Shown: piece after piece, positions 1 through 6,732 of the stretch | Position numbering within the stretch: the first letter of the stretch is position 1 | How the letters are laid out: every line of letters begins with the position of its first letter | From: Bryobacteraceae bacterium | GTDB taxonomy: Bacteria > Acidobacteriota > Terriglobia > Bryobacterales > Bryobacteraceae | DNA length: 6,732 bases | Reading direction: 5' to 3' | NCBI GenBank assembly: GCA_019686145.1 | Contig: JADGHK010000132.1 | Location: forward strand, 1 to 6,732 | The notes under the pieces: model-generated | What the model saw: the letters and a program-made list of their open reading frames with translations, nothing else | What the model was told of the DNA's origin: nothing | Databases searched by the model: none | Translations under genes and position numbers: made by a program

Positions 1-1935
1 TTCTCGCGGATTGTCATTAACGACGTAGCGATTGACTGGAGCGGTCAGCTTGGCCCGAATGGAAATGAGAAGTTTGGCATTCCGGGCGGCCAGGCGATCC
101 CGGGCTTGAGCTCCATCAACCTCGGCAACGGCCTGTCGGGAATCGGCTCGACGGGAGTGCAGAGCAACACGGCCGACAATAAGTTCATCTACTACAACAA
201 CCTTACTTGGCAAAACGGCCGTCACCTGGTAAAAATGGGCGGCCAGTTGATGCGATATCAGCAAAACCGCTACTACTCCGGTAACAACGGCGTTCTCGGA
301 GCCTTCCGCTACAGTGCGACCTACACTGGCCTTGAGTTCGCAGACTTCCTCACGGATTCGCTGTCAGGCAAAGGCCGCGGATCGGCGACGGGCACATGGG
401 GACATCGCTTCTGGCGGCCGGCATTGTTCGTCCAGGATGACTGGAAGATTGCTCCGAACTTCACGTTGAATCTCGGCCTGCGCTGGGAGTACATGCAGCC
501 AATCAGCGAAGTGGCTGACCGGCAGGTGAATGTGAACACCTACACCGGCGAACTGATCTATCCAGGCGACAGCGAATACGGCCGGGCGCTCTACAAGGGC
601 TATTGGCGCCAGTTCATGCCGCGTATCGGTTTCGCGTGGACCCCGTCCCTTTTCAGAAACAAGCTGGTCGTCCGGGCCGGTTACGCTTATCAGAGCTTCA
701 TGGAAGGCACCGGCGCCAATCTGCGCCTCCCGCTCAATCCTCCGTTCTTCATCGAGACGGACTTCAACTACGATCCGCGCACACCGGGGACGATCCGCAC
801 CGGCTTTTCTGATGTCGTGACTGCGGATCTTCGCCTCGACATGCCTCGGCCCGCGGGTACAAACACCCCGCAATTGCAGGGCCGCGCATGGGATCTGAAT
901 CTGCGTCCGCAAACAACGTCGCAGATGAACTTCACACTGGAGTATCAGATCGATCAGGCCACGTCCTTCTCTGCCGCCTACGTGGGACAGAAAGGAACGC
1001 ACCTGGTCGCGCCCGTGGAGGCGAACCAGCCGTTGCCTGGACAAGGGCCGTATTCCACGTGGATTGATCAGAACCTTAGGCGGCCGCTCATCAACGTCCT
1101 GCCGAACCTTGGAAACATTGCCCGCACCGAATCGTCGGCGACGATGGATTACCACTCGCTGCAACTCAGCGGGCGGCGGCGGCTGTCGGCCGGTCTGGAT
1201 TTCATCGCCTCCTACACCTACGGAAAGACCCTGACGGATAACCTCGGTTACTACGGGTCGAGCTTTACCTCTGGCGAGGGAGCGTACTGGCAGAATGCCT
1301 ACGATCGTCGTGGCAACCGCGGTCCGGCCTTCTTCGACGCACGCCATACCTTCTCCCTCGGCGGAATGTATTTTTTGCCATACGGCAGGGGTATGAAGTT
1401 CGGCAATGATGCGCCGAAAGCGCTCGATCTGCTGCTGGGCGGCTGGAGCATCGGATACAACACCTCGCTTCACAGCGGATTCCCCATTACGGTCAGGGCC
1501 GCAAACCGGACCGGGCAGGCCGTTCGCGGCAACGTTCGGGCGAACCGCTACCGCGAGCTTGTCGTCGACGAGTCGCTCCGGTCGGTGGACAACTGGTTCG
1601 GGCTTCCCGCCGATCGCACCGGTATTTTCTGCGCTGCGGGCGTAGACGATGGCCGGTGCGCTTACGGCCAGCCGGCGGACGGGCAATTCGGCAATGCCTC
1701 CATTGGCACCGAGCGGGGACCCGGATTCTTTAATCTGGACCTGTCGATCGGGAAACGCTTCAGCGTAACCGAGTCGCAATACTTCGACTTCCGTGTTGAG
1801 TTCTTCAACGCTCTGAACCATGCGAGCTGGGCTCCTCCGGCAGCGGACATCTCGAATCCGGCCGGCTTCGGCGCGATCACCAGCCAGGTTCAGAATCCGA
1901 GGAACATCCAATTCGGCCTGAAGTATTACTTCTAG
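1..1935 (+). CDS. Oar-like TonB-dependent receptor, C-terminal part (5' end outside window)
   Basis: This is the C-terminal beta-barrel part of an outer-membrane TonB-dependent receptor of the Oar/carboxypeptidase-regulatory-like type. Such proteins are thought to import or bind large substrates using TonB energy; the substrate here is unknown. The frame is open from base 1, so the TTG at 106 is not a credible start. About 644 residues are visible. Barrel signatures include HLVKMGGQLMRY (about residues 75-86), FVQDDWKIAPNFTLNLGLRWEY (about 143-164), LLGGWSIGYNTSLHSGFP (about 478-495), GPGFFNLDLSIGKRF (about 573-587) and the end GLKYYF. The terminal Phe fits the outer-membrane assembly (BAM) signal. 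Aligning by eye with the minus-strand receptor at the right of the window suggests about 470 residues are missing: the signal peptide, regulatory-like domain, plug and first strands. The only two cysteines seen are at residues 544 and 553. No frameshift was seen. Family call is confident; specificity is not inferable. Confidence 0.93.
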   Translation, partial: FSRIVINDVAIDWSGQLGPNGNEKFGIPGGQAIPGLSSINLGNGLSGIGSTGVQSNTADNKFIYYNNLTWQNGRHLVKMGGQLMRYQQNRYYSGNNGVLGAFRYSATYTGLEFADFLTDSLSGKGRGSATGTWGHRFWRPALFVQDDWKIAPNFTLNLGLRWEYMQPISEVADRQVNVNTYTGELIYPGDSEYGRALYKGYWRQFMPRIGFAWTPSLFRNKLVVRAGYAYQSFMEGTGANLRLPLNPPFFIETDFNYDPRTPGTIRTGFSDVVTADLRLDMPRPAGTNTPQLQGRAWDLNLRPQTTSQMNFTLEYQIDQATSFSAAYVGQKGTHLVAPVEANQPLPGQGPYSTWIDQNLRRPLINVLPNLGNIARTESSATMDYHSLQLSGRRRLSAGLDFIASYTYGKTLTDNLGYYGSSFTSGEGAYWQNAYDRRGNRGPAFFDARHTFSLGGMYFLPYGRGMKFGNDAPKALDLLLGGWSIGYNTSLHSGFPITVRAANRTGQAVRGNVRANRYRELVVDESLRSVDNWFGLPADRTGIFCAAGVDDGRCAYGQPADGQFGNASIGTERGPGFFNLDLSIGKRFSVTESQYFDFRVEFFNALNHASWAPPAADISNPAGFGAITSQVQNPRNIQFGLKYYF

Positions 1936-1955
1936 CCAGAACCACAACCGCCAGG

Positions 1956-1993
1956 ACGCCGGCCTCTCATCCGAGAAGCCGGCGTTTCTTTTT
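1956..1993 (+). terminator. Intrinsic terminator after the first receptor gene
   Basis: An 8-bp perfect stem (ACGCCGGC at 1956-1963 with GCCGGCGT at 1978-1985) continues after one C/A mismatch into a 4-bp TCTC/GAGA stem, closed by a 4-base loop at 1969-1972. It is followed at once by a T-rich tract (TTTCTTTTTC, ending near 1994). It begins 20 bases after the receptor stop codon, the usual place for a Rho-independent terminator. Its tract ends about 25 bases before the next start codon, which is unusually close for a terminator between two same-strand genes. Confidence 0.85.
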
Positions 1994-1994
1994 C

Positions 1995-2005
1995 GAGAGG
2001 AAAGG
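1995..2005 (+). promoter_or_regulatory. Probable ribosome binding site for the DUF362 gene
   Basis: The purine run GAGAGGAAAGG lies directly after the terminator T-tract. Its last G is 12 bases before the TTG at 2018 and 18 bases before the ATG at 2024, so spacing favours the TTG, though it is long for either. A better-looking GAGGAG at 2037-2042 has no in-frame start codon downstream at a suitable distance. No convincing promoter is seen between the terminator and the start codon. Confidence 0.4.
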
Positions 2006-2017
2006 CGTTCGCGGCGA

Positions 2018-3199
2018 TTGACTATGCTACTGCTACGAGGAGAATCCCACCATTTCCAAGGAGAGGGCCGCCGAAAGGAGACGCGGCGGGACTGGCTTGC
2101 GAGAATGCTCGCACTTGGCTTTACTGTCCCCTCCCTCGCACGTGCGTCCTCGACTTTTGGTAAGAGCGAGAGGACGAAATGGTCCATGCCGGGGCTGCTT
2201 CCAGGCAGAGTTGTGCGCGTCGAGCATTCCGGCTCCATCATCTCCGGGGTGTATCAGCGCGAACCTGTGCAGCAGATGATACGGCGAGGCATGCTGGAAC
2301 TCACTGGCGCCAGCGATCCCGTGGAGGCCTGGCGAATTTTCTTTCAACCCGGGGAGGTGGTCGGGCTGAAGCTGAATCCGGTCAGCCGGCCCTATGTGAT
2401 CTCCGCCCCCGAAGTTGTGCATGAGATCATTGCAGGGCTGGAATCGGCTGGGATCAAGCGGAAGGACATCGTCGTCTATGACCGGTACAAGGTTGAATTC
2501 TATCGAGCCGGCTTTGATAAATGGCTGCCCGAGGGCGTCCGTATTTCATACGCCGCAGAGCAGTACGATGACATTCAGCATGGCATGGCCGGGTACGACC
2601 CGGACCACTACCTCGACATGCAGCTCACGCTGCCGGGGTTCGATCTCAGTAACGATCGCGCCCGGCGGAGCTACGCAGCGAGGTTTATTACGAAGGAGGT
2701 CGACAAGCTGGTCAATCTGTGCCTGCTGAAGCATCATCAATCAGCCGGGCTCACCAACGCGCTAAAGAATCTCTCACACGGTCTGGTCAACAACGTGAGC
2801 CGCAGCCATTCGTCGCCGATGCTGAACGCGTGCGGATCCTTCATCCCCGCAGCAGTCTCTATTCCGGTAATCCGCAACAAAACGGTCCTTCATATCTGTG
2901 ACGCTGTAAAAGGGCTGGCTCACGGCGGCCCGGTGATGAATCCGAACCGGCAGAGGTACGTCTGGGAGCACAAGACGATGATGTTCTCCACCGATCCCGT
3001 TGCCATGGATCGGATAGCCCTGGAGGAATTGGACGCCCGGCGTGTCGCGATCGGAATGAAGCGGGTTGCAGAGGCGACGATGGATGCTGACAGCCAATTT
3101 GTCCGGATGCAGCCTGAGCATATCGACATTGCGGGAGCGCTGGGTTTAGGCGTTTCGGACCGGAAAAAGATTGATCTTCGGTCTTTCCGTCTGGGCTAG
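2018..3199 (+). CDS. DUF362 domain-containing protein with Tat-type signal peptide
   Basis: This 393-residue protein belongs to the DUF362 family (PF04015), whose biochemical role is not settled. Numbering is from the TTG at 2018; an ATG at 2024 (residue 3) is an equally possible start. The N-terminus carries a twin-arginine motif, TRRDWLA (residues 22-28), then a short hydrophobic stretch (about 30-41) and a possible cleavage site after LARA (43). This suggests export of the folded protein through the Tat system. The family body runs from about residue 60 to 380: PGRVVRVEHSGS (62-73), VVGLKLNP (114-121), the helix and strand ending IVVYDR (151-156), LLKHHQSAGLTNALKNLSHG (236-255), the HICDAVKGLAHGGP block (292-305), STDPVAMD (324-331) and a C-terminal HIDIAGALGLGV (368-379). 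Only three cysteines are seen (235, 272, 294), with no CxxCxxC cluster, so the ferredoxin-like 4Fe-4S domain found in some DUF362 proteins is absent. It lies 82 bases after the upstream receptor gene on the same strand. Family call is strong; function is unknown. Confidence 0.9.
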   Translation: MTMLLLRGESHHFQGEGRRKETRRDWLARMLALGFTVPSLARASSTFGKSERTKWSMPGLLPGRVVRVEHSGSIISGVYQREPVQQMIRRGMLELTGASDPVEAWRIFFQPGEVVGLKLNPVSRPYVISAPEVVHEIIAGLESAGIKRKDIVVYDRYKVEFYRAGFDKWLPEGVRISYAAEQYDDIQHGMAGYDPDHYLDMQLTLPGFDLSNDRARRSYAARFITKEVDKLVNLCLLKHHQSAGLTNALKNLSHGLVNNVSRSHSSPMLNACGSFIPAAVSIPVIRNKTVLHICDAVKGLAHGGPVMNPNRQRYVWEHKTMMFSTDPVAMDRIALEELDARRVAIGMKRVAEATMDADSQFVRMQPEHIDIAGALGLGVSDRKKIDLRSFRLG

Positions 3200-3236
3200 C
3201 GCGCGGGGATGCCCGGCAGGTTGGACTGCCGAGGAG

Positions 3237-3268
3237 AAAAAAGGAGAGACCGCGCGGAGCGGTCTCTC
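3237..3268 (-). terminator. Intrinsic terminator for the minus-strand receptor gene
   Basis: A perfect 10-bp inverted repeat (GAGAGACCGC at 3244-3253 with GCGGTCTCTC at 3259-3268, 5-base loop) lies 11 bases beyond the receptor stop codon. Read on the minus strand, the hairpin is followed by one C and then six T (the A run at 3237-3242), a classic Rho-independent terminator. On the plus strand the hairpin is followed by GGGAATGG with no T-tract, so it should act mainly for the minus-strand gene. Confidence 0.88.
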
Positions 3269-3279
3269 GGGAATGGAGA

Positions 3280-6200
3280 TTACCAGCTTAGGTTGAGGGC
3301 AAGCTTGATAAATCGCGGCAGGTTGCGCTGAACGACGTCGAGCTTCCCGAAGTTCGGGCTCGATACGTCCGTTCCTCCGGATGAGAGGCGCGAAAACCAG
3401 GGATGGTTGAACGCGTTCACCATCTCGAACCGGAACTGGAGGCGCATACCCTCCGTCATCAAAAAGTACTTGGAGACGGAACCGTCCAGGTTTTGATAGC
3501 CCGGCCCTCGGACGTTGCTGAACCGGGTTGGATAGTCGCGCAAAGTAAACTGTTCCTGAACCGGGACCCGCCTTCCGGTTGCCGGATCATCCCAAAGGGA
3601 AATGTTGAAGAGGTATCCCTGGCGCCGCTGCTCCTCGGTTGGCCTGGCATCTCCATTCTGGGCCTGCTTCGCGTTGGGGTAATCCAAAGCCCAGCCGCTT
3701 TGCAGTGAGAGATTCCAGTTCAATTGCCAGCCGCCCAGGATGCCATCCAGAACCCTGGGAAGGTTCGACCCGAAAGGCTTACCTTTGCCGACAGGGATTT
3801 CGAAGACCCCGGCGAACGAAAATTTGTGCGGGATATCGGTTTCTTCGGCCGGGCGCTTTTCGAGCCGCGTAGCGTCGATGTTGTTGAGCACCAGGTTTTG
3901 GGGATTTGACAGATTGAGCTGTTCGAGCGTCTTGCTGAACACGTAGCTGGCTACAAAGGTAAGTCCATGCGAGAAACGCTTGGTCAGGCGGGTCTGCAAG
4001 CCATCGTAACGCTGGCGGCCAATGGGAATGTTGCTTAAGGTGACGCCACCGAACTGCGGGAATGGCACCAGCAGAAGCTGACGTGCGATCGTTGCTCCGT
4101 TCAGGCTGGCGTTATCGGGGATGAGCCCCTGCATCGGATTCGGAATGCGCTCGGTATACCAGGCCGTATCGATCCTCCCCTCCGCGTTCCGCCGTCCAAG
4201 CAGGTCTGCGGGCAGAACATTGAGCGCCACATCGTTGATGGGCAGGCGGCGCGTGATATTCCCCACGTAGCCGATTTCGGCGAGCATGCTCCCGGGCAGC
4301 TCCCGCTGCACGTCAAACGAGAATTGATGGGAGTAGGGAAGAGGACGGTCGAAGTAGTTGACCGGAACTGTCTGGCCGAGGAAGCTTGCCGCTCCGCGGC
4401 TGGTGCCCACAGGGTCCAGCAAACGTCCGTCCGTCAGATTGGCAAACGGGTTCGTGATGTCGACGGCGGGATGGAGATTGCCGTCGGTTGAAACCACGGC
4501 GTTGGTGCGCTGGCTGAAGCCAAGAGCCGAGCCTCGTTCGTTTTGGCCGAGGCAGTAGAGGCCATATCCGCCTCGAAGCACCCATCCTTGAGCGATGTGC
4601 CAGGCCGCGCCGATTCTCGGTTGAATGTTGTTCCGGTCCGGCCGGAAAGCTCCTCTTGGCCGTCCGTCGATGCCCGCAAAGGAAGGAGTGCCTACCAGCT
4701 GAAGCCCGCTGACGCTTCCGGCGATCGGGCTGGCTGCTGAGAAGTCAAAGGCGCTGAGCTGGCGGTTATAGCGCTCGACGAGCGGCGACTCATAGTCCCA
4801 CCGAATTCCCACGTTCAGAGTCAGGCGGGGCGTCAGCTTCCAGTCATCCTGGAGAAACACGGCATAGTAGTGGTTCCGGTAAGCAGGATCGATGTTGCGG
4901 TCTACGTAGGCGGCGCTTGGATAGCCCAACAGGAACGTGGCGAACTCGTTGCCGCTGGTGGCGTCGGGCTGAAGAGCGTTTGCCTGAGTCCAGTTTCGAT
5001 CGAACCGGTAAACGCCGGTTGCCGCGCCCGGATTGTTGCTGTTGTCGTTATAGCGACGGAACTCAGTCCCGAACTTGAGGGAATGGCTGCCGACGATTAC
5101 GTTCATATTCGGCTGCAGGCTATAGGTATCGCTCGGATTGCTGGCGAGTACGGAATTGCCCGAACCGATCGACTGATAGGCGTTATTCCCGAAATCGAAA
5201 CGCGGGAACTGAAGCCGGGTGAATTGCGACGTCAGGGCCGTCGACATCCCAAGATCGGCCGGGTTGAAACCTGCGCCGAATGAGTTCCCTCCCTGCGTTT
5301 CCCAGCGCGCCAGGCCCGCCCGGAGATTGAACGTCATGCTCGGCGAAAGAATTGTTGTCCAGTCTGCGGTCCAGTTGCGGGCATTCCGGATCAGGGGAGC
5401 GTTCCCTGTCGGTTCCGCCGCGTTCGATCCATTCCAGACCAGCGCGCGGTACTCTTGGAACGGGTTCTGGCTGTACCGGAAATAGGCCGTATTGCGGTCG
5501 TTAATCCTGTAGTCGAGCCGCCCCGTCCAGTGATTCATATCGGCGACCCACCGGGAGGGGTAAATGTAGTTGTTAATTCGGGCCGGTCCGTCGCCGGGGC
5601 CGTTCGGGGAAGGATAGTAGCTGAGCACCCGGCTCGCTACGGGACTGATTCGACTTGCGGGAATCTGGTTATTGAGAAACGGCGTCCGTGTGCCGTCTGC
5701 GTTGGTGGTAAGAGGATCGTAGATCAGGACGGGTTGATTCTGCGCGTTGACCAGCGAAGAGAAATCACCCGTTCGCCACTGATCGAGCGGGAAGTTTGCG
5801 CTGCCGGGATCGGCCGATCGTTGCCGCAAGCCTTCGTACGAGATGAGCCAGAACAACCGGTTCCTGCCGTCAAATACTTTCGGCAGGTACACAGGTCCGC
5901 TCGCCTGGCCCCCGAACGTGTTAATGTTCATCGGCGGCTTCTTTGTGTTGGCGCGGTTCAATTCCGACTGGTTCGCGTTCAGCTCCTCTGCCTGAAAGTA
6001 TTCGTAGAGATTGCCGTGGAACGCATTGCCGCCCGATTTGGTGACAATCGTAACGATTCCGCCTCCGGTCCGTCCGTACTGAGCATCATAGGTGTTGGTG
6101 AGCACCTTGAATTCCTGAACGGCCTCCATTGAAGGCACTCCGACAACCGTCCGGCTTCCGCGAACGTTGCTGACGCCGTCCAGCAGAACCTCGTTGTCGC

Positions 6201-6732
6201 CTCGCTTGCCTCCGTTGATCGAGAAACCCGTCGTGCCGCCAATGTCGAATGAGCGAAGGTATCTCCAATCACCTGTCTTCACGACGCCCGGCATCGACCA
6301 CGCAATCTGGAAGGGGTTGCGCCCCTGTGTCGGTACGTTCGAAACGATCTGGTTTGAAATAATCTGACCGCGTGAAGCCGTCTCAGTCTGAAGCAGCGAG
6401 ACATCGGCTTCCACTGTCACGCTTTGGGTCATGTCACCCAACTCGAGGGCCACGTCGAGACGGGCCCGGTCCTGGGCCTCGAGAAGGATGTTTTCGCGCG
6501 TGTACTTCTTGAATCCGGACCGTTCCACCGTCAAGCGGTACTTTCCGGGGATTAAATATGAGAAGGCGTAATTACCGGTTTCATTCGTTTGAGACGTAGT
6601 TGTTACATTTCTTTCCAGGTCTGTGAGAGTCACCGTGGCTCCAGGCACGGGCGCCCCTGAGCTGTCGCTGACGATGCCGGATAAGTTCGCTCTAACTTCC
6701 TGGGCGGAAACACTTGAGGTCCACAACAGGGT
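3280..6732 (-). CDS. Oar-like TonB-dependent receptor with carboxypeptidase-regulatory-like domain (extreme N-terminus outside window)
   Basis: This is a nearly complete outer-membrane TonB-dependent receptor of the Oar type, with 1,150 residues visible and a size typical of acidobacterial members. The frame stays open to the edge: upstream of the TTG at 6726 it reads Thr-Leu, so TTG is probably internal. The visible start, TLLWTSSVSAQ, looks like the end of a Sec signal peptide cleaved after VSA, so only the first part of the signal is missing. Counting from the codon at 6726: carboxypeptidase-regulatory-like domain (PF13620 type) at about 11-97, with SGIVSDSSGAPVPGATVTLT and GNYAFSYLIPGKYRLTV; plug domain at about 110-235, including NVPTQGRNPFQ, NEVLLDGVSN, VQEFKVLTNTYDAQYGRTGGG and VTKSGGNAFHG; barrel from about 236 to the end, including LQDDWKLTPRLTLNVGIRWDY (about 620-645), LGGWQLNWNLSLQSGW, GPGYQNLDGSVSKYF and a final LSW. 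The terminal Trp suits outer-membrane assembly. Only one cysteine was seen (GLYCLG). It is convergent with the DUF362 gene. The transported substrate cannot be read from the sequence. Confidence 0.94.
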   Translation of the reverse strand, partial: TLLWTSSVSAQEVRANLSGIVSDSSGAPVPGATVTLTDLERNVTTTSQTNETGNYAFSYLIPGKYRLTVERSGFKKYTRENILLEAQDRARLDVALELGDMTQSVTVEADVSLLQTETASRGQIISNQIVSNVPTQGRNPFQIAWSMPGVVKTGDWRYLRSFDIGGTTGFSINGGKRGDNEVLLDGVSNVRGSRTVVGVPSMEAVQEFKVLTNTYDAQYGRTGGGIVTIVTKSGGNAFHGNLYEYFQAEELNANQSELNRANTKKPPMNINTFGGQASGPVYLPKVFDGRNRLFWLISYEGLRQRSADPGSANFPLDQWRTGDFSSLVNAQNQPVLIYDPLTTNADGTRTPFLNNQIPASRISPVASRVLSYYPSPNGPGDGPARINNYIYPSRWVADMNHWTGRLDYRINDRNTAYFRYSQNPFQEYRALVWNGSNAAEPTGNAPLIRNARNWTADWTTILSPSMTFNLRAGLARWETQGGNSFGAGFNPADLGMSTALTSQFTRLQFPRFDFGNNAYQSIGSGNSVLASNPSDTYSLQPNMNVIVGSHSLKFGTEFRRYNDNSNNPGAATGVYRFDRNWTQANALQPDATSGNEFATFLLGYPSAAYVDRNIDPAYRNHYYAVFLQDDWKLTPRLTLNVGIRWDYESPLVERYNRQLSAFDFSAASPIAGSVSGLQLVGTPSFAGIDGRPRGAFRPDRNNIQPRIGAAWHIAQGWVLRGGYGLYCLGQNERGSALGFSQRTNAVVSTDGNLHPAVDITNPFANLTDGRLLDPVGTSRGAASFLGQTVPVNYFDRPLPYSHQFSFDVQRELPGSMLAEIGYVGNITRRLPINDVALNVLPADLLGRRNAEGRIDTAWYTERIPNPMQGLIPDNASLNGATIARQLLLVPFPQFGGVTLSNIPIGRQRYDGLQTRLTKRFSHGLTFVASYVFSKTLEQLNLSNPQNLVLNNIDATRLEKRPAEETDIPHKFSFAGVFEIPVGKGKPFGSNLPRVLDGILGGWQLNWNLSLQSGWALDYPNAKQAQNGDARPTEEQRRQGYLFNISLWDDPATGRRVPVQEQFTLRDYPTRFSNVRGPGYQNLDGSVSKYFLMTEGMRLQFRFEMVNAFNHPWFSRLSSGGTDVSSPNFGKLDVVQRNLPRFIKLALNLSW

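Noticed and set aside
106..108. TTG as start of the first receptor gene
   Set aside because: The same frame is open from base 1 with coherent receptor-like sequence before the TTG, and a protein starting here would lack the signal peptide and plug.
2037..2042. GAGGAG as the ribosome binding site of the DUF362 gene
   Set aside because: No ATG, GTG or TTG occurs in frame at a usable distance; the next in-frame ATG is after the twin-arginine motif and would remove it.
2018..2046. TTGACT at 2018-2023 as a -35 promoter element
   Set aside because: It matches five of six consensus bases, but the hexamer 17 bases downstream (AGAATC) is a poor -10, and transcription would start inside the reading frame beyond any start codon that keeps the twin-arginine motif.
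364..2241. A 625-codon open frame on the minus strand opposite the first receptor gene
   Set aside because: Up to 1935 it is codon-for-codon in register with the receptor frame, so it stays open simply because the receptor rarely uses TTA, CTA and TCA codons in GC-rich DNA. Its translation is rich in Arg, Pro and Ala with no recognisable domain, and it crosses the terminator and the start of the DUF362 gene.
3214..3231. CGGCAG/CTGCCG hairpin as a terminator for the DUF362 gene
   Set aside because: The stem is only 6 bp with a 6-base loop, and it is followed by purines, not a T-tract.
5455..6132. A 225-codon + strand open frame inside the minus-strand receptor gene (and a similar one at 4870-5283)
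   Set aside because: Both are in register antisense to the receptor codons and show no family features; they are shadows of the coding strand.
1..6732. Search for CRISPR repeats, tRNA genes, insertion-sequence ends or an operon of a new defence or biosynthetic system
   Set aside because: No regularly spaced direct repeats, cloverleaf-like segments, transposase motifs or extra genes were seen; the two receptors and the DUF362 gene account for nearly all of the sequence.

Overview
The window looks like chromosomal DNA from a member of the Acidobacteriota, possibly the Solibacter/Bryobacter side of the phylum. That assignment is inferred from gene content. Oar-type TonB-dependent receptors of about 1,100 residues, with an N-terminal carboxypeptidase-regulatory-like domain, occur there in large paralogous sets, and DUF362 proteins with Tat signals are also common there. 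The DNA is GC-rich by eye. No rRNA, tRNA, CRISPR array, transposase or phage gene was seen.

Layout: (1) Positions 1-1935, + strand, hold the C-terminal ~644 residues of an Oar-like outer-membrane receptor whose 5' part lies before the window. (2) A well-formed intrinsic terminator follows at 1956-1993. (3) A DUF362 protein with a Tat-like signal peptide starts only about 25 bases later (2018-3199, + strand). (4) An 80-base convergent intergenic region holds a second intrinsic terminator at 3237-3268, which faces the minus-strand gene. (5) Positions 3280-6732, minus strand, hold a second, nearly complete Oar-like receptor. Its frame runs off the right edge, and only the first part of its signal peptide is missing.

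The two receptors are clearly paralogous. They share the 'LKxGxxxRRY/MRY' strand, the 'QDDWK...TLNxGxRW(E/D)Y' block, the 'LGGW' block, the 'GPGxxNLD' block and an aromatic last residue. Both should sit in the outer membrane, and the DUF362 protein should be exported folded across the inner membrane. Whether the three work together is not shown by the sequence. Their substrate cannot be read from the sequence.

The genes are intact where visible and the layout is mostly ordinary for this kind of genome. The points most worth a second look are the terminator placed almost on top of the DUF362 start, and the DUF362 gene lying between two receptors. I found no convincing evidence of a new type of system.
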